Assembly: GCA_023441805.1 (NCBI GenBank)
Contig: JAEZNO010000008.1
Span: forward strand, 1 to 5,978
Length of the DNA stretch: 5,978 nucleotides
Direction of reading: 5' to 3'
DNA from: Bacteroidota bacterium
Lineage (GTDB): Bacteria > Bacteroidota > Bacteroidia > Bacteroidales > Lentimicrobiaceae
Shown: positions 1-5,769 of the stretch, piece after piece
Numbering within the stretch: position 1 is the stretch's first letter
Layout: each line of letters starts with the position of its first letter
The notes under the pieces: model-generated
The model's input: the letters and a program-made list of their open reading frames with translations, nothing else
Database searches by the model: none
What the model was told of the DNA's origin: nothing
Program-made: the position numbers and the translations under genes

Positions 1-290
1 TCAGAGCAGCAGATCCCACACCTGTTTTCTACTACCACCCTGATCATCTTGGGACCAGTACGGTCATATCAAACTCAACCGGAGGGTTGCATCAGTACTT
101 CTTTAACCTGCCATTTGGCGAAACCATAATCCTTAAACTTCTTTTTAACAAGCATTATGTCAATAGTGGAGTAAAGTCAGTAACAACCTATGTTGATAGT
201 TTGGGGTGTAGAGACAGGGCATGCCCTGTGTCTACATCATGGACGATACTTCACAATGGGCAATTCTTCCGAAACGGTTATCCGTCATGA
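1..290 (+). pseudogene. Truncated 3' remnant of an RHS-repeat (YD-repeat) protein gene
   Basis: The plus frame beginning at position 3 is open from the left edge to a TGA at 288-290, so the 5' part lies outside the window. Its first ~42 residues carry RHS core signatures: FYYHPDHLG (27-53), then STVISNSTG, then LPFGET (about 108-125). In RHS proteins this stretch normally continues into a segment like YKFNGKE...GLYYYGARYYD and then a variable C-terminal, often toxic, domain. Here nothing resembling that follows. After about position 130 the residues (IILKLLFNKHYV...) look like noise, and the frame passes through a REP-like palindrome (208-235) before stopping. I infer a decayed or recombined RHS tail. 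An in-frame TTG at 87 could be mistaken for a start, but RHS homology extends upstream of it. A C-terminal tip that happens to be novel cannot be excluded. Confidence 0.65.
208..235. repeat. REP-like 28-bp near-perfect palindrome (GTAGAGAC...GTCTAC)
   Basis: The left arm GTAGAGACAGGGCA (208-221) and right arm TGCCCTGTGTCTAC (222-235) are reverse complements at 13 of 14 positions, with the centre at 221/222 and no loop. The sole mismatch is at 213/230. Palindromes starting GTAGAGAC or GTAGGGGC and ending in the complement are, to my knowledge, abundant intergenic REP-type elements in several phyla including Bacteroidota and Cyanobacteria, some mobilised by REP-associated tyrosine (Y1/TnpA-REP) transposases. 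Only one copy is in this window and no transposase is visible. The element lies inside the decayed tail of the RHS frame, which supports the view that this part is not functional coding sequence. Confidence 0.7.
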
Positions 291-571
291 GTGGAAATTA
301 ACCACTATCCGTATCTCTACGATGACAAAAAAACTCTCATTTTCGACTAAACAACTTATTACCAGAGAAATGAATTCTATTACTTTGTAACAGAATTTGT
401 AATTACCAGACAATTTTTGTAGCGATTGCTACCGTAGAGCGAAAAATTTAGAGGCAATCATCTCTTTCCCAAGTCTTGGTCATCTCTATAACAAGTCTTA
501 CCTTTTACAAAAGGGTTCCAAAAATTGACATAGTTTTGATTGTTGGGTCGAAGGTGCGGGAATGAGGATCC
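291..571. other. Non-coding stretch between the RHS remnant and the lutA 3' end
   Basis: I see no convincing gene here on either strand. The RHS frame resumes for 19 codons after its TGA and then meets TAA, so it adds nothing recognisable. Visible structure is limited to a small hairpin GTAGC-GATT-GCTAC (419-432), a spaced inverted repeat GATTGC/GCAATC (424-429 and 454-459), a two-copy 22-nt-period repeat (458-499) and a short stem CCTTT/AAAGG near 501-514. None is followed by a T-run in the direction of lutA transcription, so no terminator for lutA is called. The stretch may be debris from the rearrangement that truncated the RHS gene. Confidence 0.5.
458..499. repeat. Two-copy imperfect direct repeat, 22-nt period
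   Basis: TCATCTCT is followed five bases later by AAGTCTT at 458-477, and the same arrangement recurs at 480-499. The two 20-base units agree at 17 positions, and all three differences fall in the five bases between the blocks. A 22-nt period is two helical turns, which suits tandem binding sites for a regulator, but no gene start lies downstream in either direction. A local duplication is an equally good explanation. Confidence 0.45.
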
Positions 572-1297
572 TTACATCTCATACCCACTTGCCAGAACAT
601 CAATCAGATGTATGGTTTTAAGGGGGAGATGCTTTTTAGTGATATGACTTTGAAGGAACATTAAACAGGCGGCTTCAGTGGAGACAATATACTCTGCTCC
701 TGTTTCTATAGCTAGATTAAGATATTCCATTGCCATTGCATCGGCAATCTTTGTAAATCGAACAGAAAAGAAGCCTCCGAATCCACAACATTGTTCTTCG
801 TTTTCTGTCTCAATAAGCTTTAATCCTCTTACGTTTCGGAGGAGAATTTGAGGTTCTTCCTTTAATCCATATTCTGTGTCCGCTGAACAATTATTGTGCA
901 ATAGCACAGAATGCGGGAAGGTGGCACCGGTATCACGAATGTTTAACTTATTTACCAGAAAGTCGGATATTTCATAAGTGCTTTTCTTGAGCTGCCTGTA
1001 TTCGTTGTGTAGTGCCGAGTTGTAAAATAACTCATCATAATAATGCCTTACCATTGTTACACATGAGGTTGAAGGTGCTACAACATTCTGACAACCTGCA
1101 AAATCTTTTATGAACTTCTCTCCTATTGATTTTGCATGATCCCAATAACCTTCTTTAAATGATAATTGTCCACAGCATGTTTGATTCTTATTATAATGCA
1201 CATCAATGCTTGCTTTCTCAAGCACTTTCACCATATTAAACCCGGTTTCGGGGAATAACTGATCAATGTAGCATGGTATAAAAATATCTACTCGCAT
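572..1297 (-). CDS. lutA: LutA/YkgE-type (Fe-S)-binding CCG-domain protein
   Basis: The 241-residue protein has two cysteine-rich CCG domains (DUF224), as in LutA/YkgE and the HdrB/GlpC/GlcF families. Domain 1 has Cys9, CysCysGly at 41-43 and Cys79 (in PSTSCVTM). Domain 2 has Cys137 (LHNNCS), CysCysGlyPheGlyGly at 170-175 and Cys211 (EAACLM). Length fits LutA (about 240). LutA is the CCG subunit of the LutABC L-lactate oxidation system, a cytoplasmic Fe-S complex passing electrons toward quinone. That exact role is inferred here. The start is taken as ATG at 1297; a GTG directly before it would add one residue. A good Bacteroidota-type promoter lies just upstream. Oddly, no lutB or lutC follows: the downstream DNA holds only repeats and an RHS remnant. 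Cys137 is followed by Ser where many relatives have His. The family assignment is secure, the lactate role less so. Confidence 0.85.
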   Translation of the reverse strand: MRVDIFIPCYIDQLFPETGFNMVKVLEKASIDVHYNKNQTCCGQLSFKEGYWDHAKSIGEKFIKDFAGCQNVVAPSTSCVTMVRHYYDELFYNSALHNEYRQLKKSTYEISDFLVNKLNIRDTGATFPHSVLLHNNCSADTEYGLKEEPQILLRNVRGLKLIETENEEQCCGFGGFFSVRFTKIADAMAMEYLNLAIETGAEYIVSTEAACLMFLQSHITKKHLPLKTIHLIDVLASGYEM

Positions 1298-1316
1298 CAC
1301 ACTATTTTAAGTGGAA

Positions 1317-1347
1317 CAAACCTACAATATTAATGTGAGTTATCAAA
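1317..1347 (-). promoter_or_regulatory. Bacteroidota-type promoter of lutA
   Basis: On the minus strand TTTG (1347-1344) is followed by exactly 19 nt and then TAGGTTTG (1324-1317), a full match to the Bacteroidota -33/-7 consensus TTTG-N19-21-TAnnTTTG. Transcription would start near 1312, giving a leader of about 15 nt before the ATG at 1297. This separates lutA from aroB as its own transcription unit, even though the two genes are collinear with a 155-nt gap. Confidence 0.7.
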
Positions 1348-1452
1348 TAAGAGCAATAAAAAGAAACTGACAGCCTGATGTGACTCATTCTGCATTGAAC
1401 AATCTTGCAGTAGCTAACAAAGGAGTAACCTTATGCTAAGTATATAATTGCA

Positions 1453-2571
1453 TCAGGCATGGGCGGCTAATGATCTCCTGAAATCAGTGTACCTGAACAA
1501 GCTCTCACGGATAATGGCAGCATCACACTCCTGACCTTCAACTCCACGCCCGATTTCTTTGATCAAAGTAAGTATAATTTTACCGTTACGGTTTTTCTTA
1601 TCATACACTGTAATGTCAACCAACTCAGGGATATTCTCTGCCTGGAGGTTATAGTGATTGAAGTTCAGCAGGATGTTCTTAATAACTTCATCTCTTTGTG
1701 AATGAGGCATATCGAGTAGTCGATATGAGATGTATGATTCACAGATGATGCCCATGGCCACTGCTTCACCATGACTTAATGGTGAAGCATCATGGCGGAG
1801 TGAAAAAGTCTCAAATGAATGACCTATTGTATGTCCAAAATTAAGCAGTCTGCGCAATCCTGTTTCCAGAGGGTCGTTATTCACAATCTTACATTTGATG
1901 AAAGCTGCATGATAAATAAGATCGTTCCAATCATTTACGAGGGCCATTGGTAGTTTGCAGAGTTTTTTCCAGAAATCATAATCAGCAATGATTGCATGTT
2001 TAAGCATTTCAGCATATCCTGAAAGCATAAACCTGTGAGGTAGTGATTTCAGGAATCCCGGCCATACAAACACTCCGGCAGGATTGGCAAATAAACCGAT
2101 AATATTCTTTAAGGAGTAAAGATCCACCCCTGTCTTGCCTCCAAGTGAAGCATCAATCATGGCCATTAAAGTGGTTGGGATATTTATATAAGTCATTCCC
2201 CTGTGAAAAGTTGATGCCACAAAGCCACCCATGTCAGATATGACACCTCCACCAAGGTTTAAGAGTACTGAATTGCGGTTTGCCCTTTTATCGGCAAGTT
2301 CTTTCCATATAAGCTCACATGTTTGAATGGTTTTATTTTGCTCGCCCGACTCAATACAGATTATTTCGGCACCTGATAAAAATGGGATTTGCTTTAACAA
2401 AGGAGGGATGCAATGCTCGCGGGTATTATTATCAACAAGAATGTAGAAATTGCAATTTTTGTCATACCGCACCTGAAGGAATTCACTAAGTTCAACAAGT
2501 GCCAGATTTCCAATAAAAACAGGAGTACCTGCAATATCTAATGTTCGAAGTTTACTTGTCATAAGGGTCAT
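1453..2571 (-). CDS. aroB: 3-dehydroquinate synthase
   Basis: AroB converts DAHP to 3-dehydroquinate, the second step of the shikimate pathway to aromatic amino acids, in the cytoplasm with NAD+ and a divalent metal. The 372-residue protein is full length (family usually 350-370). The NAD-binding N-terminal half shows SGEQNK (75-80), LGGGVISDMGGF (106-117) and IPTTLMAMIDASLGGKTGV (131-149), with Lys146 and the Lys155-Asn156 pair. Metal ligands expected from the family are Glu188 (GYAEMLKHA), His247 (NFGHTIGH) and His267 (LSHGEAVAMG). Arg240, Asn244 and His251 match further active-site positions. Between His251 and His267 there are about four more residues than in the fungal AroB domain. ATG 2571 is taken as the start; an in-frame ATG at 2562 would remove three residues. 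The gene is divergent from proline dehydrogenase across a 91-bp gap and precedes lutA without overlap. No other aromatic pathway gene is nearby. Confidence 0.96.
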   Translation of the reverse strand: MTLMTSKLRTLDIAGTPVFIGNLALVELSEFLQVRYDKNCNFYILVDNNTREHCIPPLLKQIPFLSGAEIICIESGEQNKTIQTCELIWKELADKRANRNSVLLNLGGGVISDMGGFVASTFHRGMTYINIPTTLMAMIDASLGGKTGVDLYSLKNIIGLFANPAGVFVWPGFLKSLPHRFMLSGYAEMLKHAIIADYDFWKKLCKLPMALVNDWNDLIYHAAFIKCKIVNNDPLETGLRRLLNFGHTIGHSFETFSLRHDASPLSHGEAVAMGIICESYISYRLLDMPHSQRDEVIKNILLNFNHYNLQAENIPELVDITVYDKKNRNGKIILTLIKEIGRGVEGQECDAAIIRESLFRYTDFRRSLAAHA

Positions 2572-2587
2572 TTATTTAATAGTTCAG

Positions 2588-2618
2588 CTAAAGTAAAACA
2601 AATTAATCACCGTCTGAA
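2588..2618 (-). promoter_or_regulatory. Probable aroB promoter
   Basis: On the minus strand TTC (2618-2616), a 20-nt spacer and TACTTTAG (2595-2588) resemble the Bacteroidota promoter, with one mismatch in each box. A start near 2583 would give a leader of about 12 nt to the ATG at 2571, similar to the other leaders in the window. The evidence is positional and consensus-based only. Confidence 0.4.
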
Positions 2619-2630
2619 TTCTAAGAAGAT

Positions 2631-2642
2631 TAACAATTGTTA
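2631..2642. promoter_or_regulatory. Perfect 12-bp palindrome, candidate operator for proline dehydrogenase
   Basis: TAACAATTGTTA is a perfect palindrome in the 91-bp aroB/proline dehydrogenase divergent gap. Its last two bases are the first two of the predicted -7 box TATATTTG (2641-2648). A protein bound here would cover the proline dehydrogenase promoter. No regulator gene is in the window, so the role as an operator is inferred from position and symmetry alone. Confidence 0.35.
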
Positions 2643-2648
2643 TATTTG
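2641..2648 (+). promoter_or_regulatory. Predicted -7 box of the proline dehydrogenase promoter
   Basis: TATATTTG matches the -7 consensus TAnnTTTG fully. No good TTG lies 19-21 nt upstream; the nearest resemblance is TCTG at 2613-2616, 24 nt away. A strong -7 with a poor -33 may point to an activated promoter. The start site would fall about 10 nt before the ATG at 2663. Confidence 0.4.
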
Positions 2649-2662
2649 AGGATTAATCGATA

Positions 2663-3838
2663 ATGAAAAACATGGAGATCAATTTCTACGATACTTATAT
2701 AGCCTTCAGGGGTAAGACTGATAAGGAGCTCAAGAGAGCAGAATTTCTGTTTCGTTTAATGAAAAACAGGGTATTGGTTAAAAACAGCAGTAGTTTGCTT
2801 ATGAAGGCAATGAAGCTGAAATTGCCGGTTACCCGGATAGTGGAAGCTACAATATACAAGCAATTCGTTGGCGGAAAGTCAATTGAAGAGTGTCTACCGA
2901 TAGTTGAAAAGCTAAGCAAATTTAATGTCAGGGCCATTCTTGACTATTCTGTTGAAGGGAACACCACTCCTGAAGGGATGGATCGTACAATGGAAGAAAC
3001 ACTACGCACGATTGACAATGCATCGAGAAATGGTTCAATACCGTTTGCGGTATTTAAACCAACAGCTTTTGCCTCAACGCATCTTTTTGAGAATGCCATG
3101 CCCGGAAAGCCGTTGGATGATCTTTCGGAAAGTCTGTATAAAGATTTCATGCAACGGGTTGATATTCTCTGTAAACGAGCTTATGATCTGAAAGTGCCGA
3201 TACTGATAGATGCTGAAGAAACATGGTATCAGCATCTTGTAGATGAGACAGTTGAACACATGATGGAGAAGTACAATCGCGAGAGAGCCATTGTTTACAA
3301 TACCTTGCAGATGTATAGACACGACAGGTTACAGTTTTTGAAGGATAGCATTGAAAAAGCGAGGGCAGGAAAGTACTTTCTTGGGGTAAAATTTGTAAGG
3401 GGGGCTTACATGGAAAGAGAGCGTTTCAGGGCTTTGCAAAGAGGATATCCGTCACCTATTTGCAATACAAAGGATGAAACTGATCAATGCTACAACGAAG
3501 CATTAAAGATCACATTAGACAATATTGATATTGCTGAACTCTTCTCGGGAACCCACAATGAAGAAAGTAATCTCTTGCTCGTAAAAGAGATGGAGAAGAG
3601 AAATATAGCACCAAACGACCGAAGAATATGGATATCACAGCTTTATGGAATGAGTGATCACATTTCATTTAACCTTGCATATCACAATTTTAATGTTGCC
3701 AAGTATGTACCATATGGACCGGTTAAGTCTGTAATGCCATACCTTGTAAGACGTGCTGAGGAAAATACTGCAATTGCCGGTCAAACTACCCGTGAACTAA
3801 GCCTGATAGAGAAAGAAAAGCTGCGCAGAAGGAGTTAA
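2663..3838 (+). CDS. Proline dehydrogenase, monofunctional FAD-dependent
   Basis: This 391-residue enzyme oxidises L-proline to 1-pyrroline-5-carboxylate and passes electrons through FAD to the membrane quinone pool. It is the stand-alone form, without the P5C dehydrogenase half of PutA. The PRODH barrel shows LDYSVEGNTTPEGMD (93-107), FKPTAFAS (131-138), LIDAEET (181-187), YNTLQMYR (212-219), VKFVRGAYMERE (242-253), GTHNEES (296-302), QLYGMSD (326-332) and YLVRRAEEN (360-368). By comparison with E. coli PutA, Tyr348 and Arg363-Arg364 match Tyr540 and Arg555-Arg556, which bind proline; the 15-residue spacing is kept. Arg246 and Gln216 fall where FAD contacts are expected. There is no signal peptide or membrane helix. 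Starts at ATG 2663 or 2672 are both possible; 2663 is the longer frame. P5C dehydrogenase is not in the window, so the pathway must be completed elsewhere. Confidence 0.95.
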   Translation: MKNMEINFYDTYIAFRGKTDKELKRAEFLFRLMKNRVLVKNSSSLLMKAMKLKLPVTRIVEATIYKQFVGGKSIEECLPIVEKLSKFNVRAILDYSVEGNTTPEGMDRTMEETLRTIDNASRNGSIPFAVFKPTAFASTHLFENAMPGKPLDDLSESLYKDFMQRVDILCKRAYDLKVPILIDAEETWYQHLVDETVEHMMEKYNRERAIVYNTLQMYRHDRLQFLKDSIEKARAGKYFLGVKFVRGAYMERERFRALQRGYPSPICNTKDETDQCYNEALKITLDNIDIAELFSGTHNEESNLLLVKEMEKRNIAPNDRRIWISQLYGMSDHISFNLAYHNFNVAKYVPYGPVKSVMPYLVRRAEENTAIAGQTTRELSLIEKEKLRRRS

Positions 3839-3993
3839 GTTAAAAGAAGTTAAAATATCCTATCTTGCTGATTTTCAGACGTATTTATAATGTAAAATTA
3901 ATGTCCCCAATAAAACATCCTGACATAGACTACGTTATTACTGTGTGATCAATAGCTTCACTTAATGTTTGGTTTTAACTAAAAAGAGCTGCC
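3839..3993. other. Intergenic gap after proline dehydrogenase
   Basis: AT-rich spacer with no gene. It opens with two tandem decamers, AAGTTAAAAG and AAGTTAAAAT (3837-3856), the first overlapping the stop codon of the upstream gene. I see no GC-rich hairpin with a T-run, so no terminator is called. Its distal end carries the weak promoter proposed for the small gene. Confidence 0.4.
3941..3971 (+). promoter_or_regulatory. Weak candidate promoter of the 63-residue gene
   Basis: CTG (3941-3943), a 20-nt spacer and AATGTTTG (3964-3971) match the Bacteroidota promoter with one mismatch in each box. The predicted start near 3977 leaves a leader of about 17 nt before ATG 3994, in line with the other genes here. 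Confidence 0.3.
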
Positions 3994-4185
3994 ATGTTGG
4001 AATATACAAAAACTGTACTGGAGAAAGTCAGCTTTAATAGGGAGTTGTTCAAAAAAGAACTGCAGAAATCAAAAAAATTCCTCAAAGAGGAAGAAGTCGA
4101 GTTATTGCGAAATTGGTGTAGGATGAGTTTTACCGAAAAATATCCTGATATTATAGGAGAAGTATTTGAGACCTATAAAGCATAA
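3994..4185 (+). CDS. Small charged helical protein of unknown function (63 residues)
   Basis: I cannot assign a function. The protein begins MLEYTKTVLEKVSFNRELFK and is rich in Lys and Glu, particularly in the stretch KKELQKSKKFLKEEEVELL (20-38). This predicts one or two amphipathic helices, with a single Cys at 42 and an aromatic C-terminal part (WC, FTEKYPDI, VFETYK). There is no signal peptide, membrane segment or metal motif, so it is probably cytoplasmic. From memory, similar short proteins occur in Bacteroidota genomes, but I could not check this. Support for a real gene comes from an uninterrupted frame with protein-like composition, an ATG start with a possible weak AAGAG purine stretch 5-9 nt upstream, and a weak promoter at a suitable distance. 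It lies 158 nt before purB on the same strand, but purB appears to have its own promoters. Confidence 0.7.
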   Translation: MLEYTKTVLEKVSFNRELFKKELQKSKKFLKEEEVELLRNWCRMSFTEKYPDIIGEVFETYKA

Positions 4186-4241
4186 TCTTTCATCAGGGGA
4201 CTTCAATTTCAGGAAATCAGAATACAACTACTGTATTTTCA

Positions 4242-4268
4242 CAAAGTTAAATTCGAAATATAACTTTG
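4242..4268 (+). promoter_or_regulatory. Distal purB promoter element inside an inverted repeat
   Basis: CAAAGTTA (4242-4249) and TAACTTTG (4261-4268) are exact reverse complements separated by 11 nt that contain the palindrome TTCGAA. The right arm, TAACTTTG followed by CA, is a full TAnnTTTG -7 match for plus-strand transcription. TTC at 4238-4240, 20 nt upstream, is a one-mismatch -33. Because the left arm is the mirror image, it is also a -7 match on the minus strand. This could be a second upstream purB promoter, an operator covering it, or both. Confidence 0.4.
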
Positions 4269-4292
4269 CAGTAATTTATTTTACATAATCAC

Positions 4293-4323
4293 TTGAATTG
4301 TCGCTGCGGAGTATATATATTTG
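4293..4323 (+). promoter_or_regulatory. Proximal purB promoter
   Basis: TTG (4293-4295), a 20-nt spacer and TATATTTG (4316-4323) fully match the Bacteroidota promoter consensus. Transcription would start near 4329, about 15 nt before the ATG at 4344. This also argues against a longer purB frame beginning at the TTG at 4293, since the -33 box itself would have to serve as the start codon. Confidence 0.65.
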
Positions 4324-4343
4324 AACTCTGCAAATCAGACAAA

Positions 4344-5696
4344 ATGGAATTAACAGCATTAAATGCAATTTCTCCTGTTGATGGTCGATACAGGAAGCAG
4401 GTTGAAGTCCTGGCATACTATTTTTCGGAAGCCGCCCTTATAAATTACAGGGTATTTGTTGAAGTTGAATACTTCATTGCCTTATGTGAACTCCCGCTTC
4501 CTCAACTGCGAGATTTTGACAATTCGAAAAAAGAGGAGTTAAGGGCATTGTGTCGTGATTTTACATTCCAGGATGCTCAGGAAGTAAAAGACATCGAGAG
4601 TATCACCAACCACGACGTTAAGGCCGTTGAATATTACCTTAAAAAGAAATTTGAAAAGCTTGGGTTAAGCAAATACAAGGAGTTTTTGCATTTTGGTCTT
4701 ACTTCACAGGATATTAATAATACATCCTCTCCTTATGCAATAAAGCTTGCATTATACGAGATTTTGCTCCCTATACTTGAAGATGTTATTCAACGATTAA
4801 CTGCAAAAACCAAGAGTTGGAAAAACATACCAATGCTTGCACGCACACACGGTCAGCCTGCAAGTCCTACCACTGTGGGTAAGGAACTGTATGTATTTGT
4901 TGAGCGAATAAAGCACCAGGTTAAGTTACTCAAATCAGTGCCGATAACTGCCAAATTCGGTGGCGCAACAGGTAACTTAAACGCACATTATGCTGCATAT
5001 CCCGATATTGACTGGATTTCATTTGCCGATAATTTCACCAAAAACCATTTGGGATTGGAAAGGCAGAAGGTTACCACTCAGATAGAACATTATGATAATC
5101 TGGCAGCTTTGTTTGATAACCTTAAGAGAATCAATACCATTCTCATCGATCTATGTCGCGATATGTGGATGTATATTGCAATGGATTACTTCAAACAGAA
5201 AATAGTGGCAGGAGAAGTGGGTTCGTCAGCAATGCCACATAAAGTAAATCCTATTGATTTTGAGAATGCAGAAGGTAATCTTGGTATAGCAAATGCATTA
5301 TATGAGCATTTATCAGCCAAACTTCCCGTATCTCGATTACAGAGAGATCTTACTGATTCAACAGTAACACGAAATATCGGTATGCCTCTGGCTCATTCTA
5401 TTATTTCGATGAAGTCAATCATCAAAGGATTGAATAAACTCATCCTTAATGAGGAAAAAATTGAGCAGGATCTGGAAAACAACTGGGCAGTAATATCTGA
5501 AGCAATTCAAACAATTTTAAGGAGAGAGGGGTACCCGAAACCTTATGAAGCATTAAAGGATCTTACAAGGACAAACCAGCATATAACACCGGAGAGCATT
5601 AACCAATTTATCGACAATTTATCAGTGTCAGAAGCTGTTAAAGAAGAGCTCCGAAACCTAAATCCAAGGACTTATACAGGTCTGTTTGTAATGTAA
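4344..5696 (+). CDS. purB: Adenylosuccinate lyase
   Basis: PurB removes fumarate from SAICAR to give AICAR, and from adenylosuccinate to give AMP, so it acts twice in purine synthesis. It is a cytoplasmic homotetramer of the fumarase/aspartase superfamily. The 450-residue protein is close to the E. coli form (456) rather than the shorter Bacillus form. Visible motifs are SPVDGRY (10-16), TNHDVKAVEYY (88-98), HFGLTSQDINNT (116-127), ARTHGQPASPTT (166-177) with His169 as the probable general acid, and the signature loop GSSAMPHKVNPIDFENAEGN (293-312) with catalytic Ser294/Ser295. LQRDLTDSTVTRNIG (332-346) follows. All expected catalytic segments are intact. ATG 4344 is chosen because the protein then begins MELTALNAISPVDGRY, as is typical, and because promoter elements occupy the upstream frame. 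A strong terminator lies about 75 nt after the stop. No other purine gene is adjacent. Confidence 0.97.
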   Translation: MELTALNAISPVDGRYRKQVEVLAYYFSEAALINYRVFVEVEYFIALCELPLPQLRDFDNSKKEELRALCRDFTFQDAQEVKDIESITNHDVKAVEYYLKKKFEKLGLSKYKEFLHFGLTSQDINNTSSPYAIKLALYEILLPILEDVIQRLTAKTKSWKNIPMLARTHGQPASPTTVGKELYVFVERIKHQVKLLKSVPITAKFGGATGNLNAHYAAYPDIDWISFADNFTKNHLGLERQKVTTQIEHYDNLAALFDNLKRINTILIDLCRDMWMYIAMDYFKQKIVAGEVGSSAMPHKVNPIDFENAEGNLGIANALYEHLSAKLPVSRLQRDLTDSTVTRNIGMPLAHSIISMKSIIKGLNKLILNEEKIEQDLENNWAVISEAIQTILRREGYPKPYEALKDLTRTNQHITPESINQFIDNLSVSEAVKEELRNLNPRTYTGLFVM

Positions 5697-5715
5697 GCGG
5701 AAAAACGTTTCGGTT

Positions 5716-5747
5716 GTTTTGATTGTTTGAAGGTTTTGATTGTTTGA
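5716..5747. repeat. Tandem 15-bp direct repeat, 17-nt period
   Basis: GTTTTGATTGTTTGA occurs at 5716-5730 and again at 5733-5747, identical in all 15 bases and separated by two bases. The first 12 bases also occur at 533-544, downstream of lutA. It lies between the purB stop and the terminator. It is probably a slippage duplication in T/G-rich spacer, and no function is evident. Confidence 0.55.
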
Positions 5748-5769
5748 TTCAAAAAGAGTTAAAATTCTT

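Noticed and set aside
87..290. A free-standing gene starting at TTG 87
   Set aside because: RHS homology continues upstream of the TTG in the same frame, so this is the tail of a longer gene and not a separate start.
190..390. A plus-strand frame of 66 codons
   Set aside because: It overlaps the RHS tail and the REP palindrome in another frame and shows no family motif.
458..499. CRISPR array or LytTR-type regulator site
   Set aside because: Only two units are present, with no spacer-like pattern, and the repeated blocks do not match the LytTR consensus I know.
419..514. Small hairpins as terminators for lutA
   Set aside because: The stems are only 5-6 bp, and no T-run follows in the direction of lutA transcription.
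1390..1410. CTGCA/TGCAG hairpin between aroB and lutA as an aroB terminator
   Set aside because: It has a five-base stem with an 11-nt loop and no following T-run on the minus strand.
2695..3322. Several overlapping frames on both strands within proline dehydrogenase
   Set aside because: They are shadows of a well-supported coding region and have no recognisable protein features.
4293..4343. A 17-residue N-terminal extension of PurB from TTG 4293
   Set aside because: The extension is atypical for PurB and coincides with a full promoter match; ATG 4344 gives the normal N-terminus.
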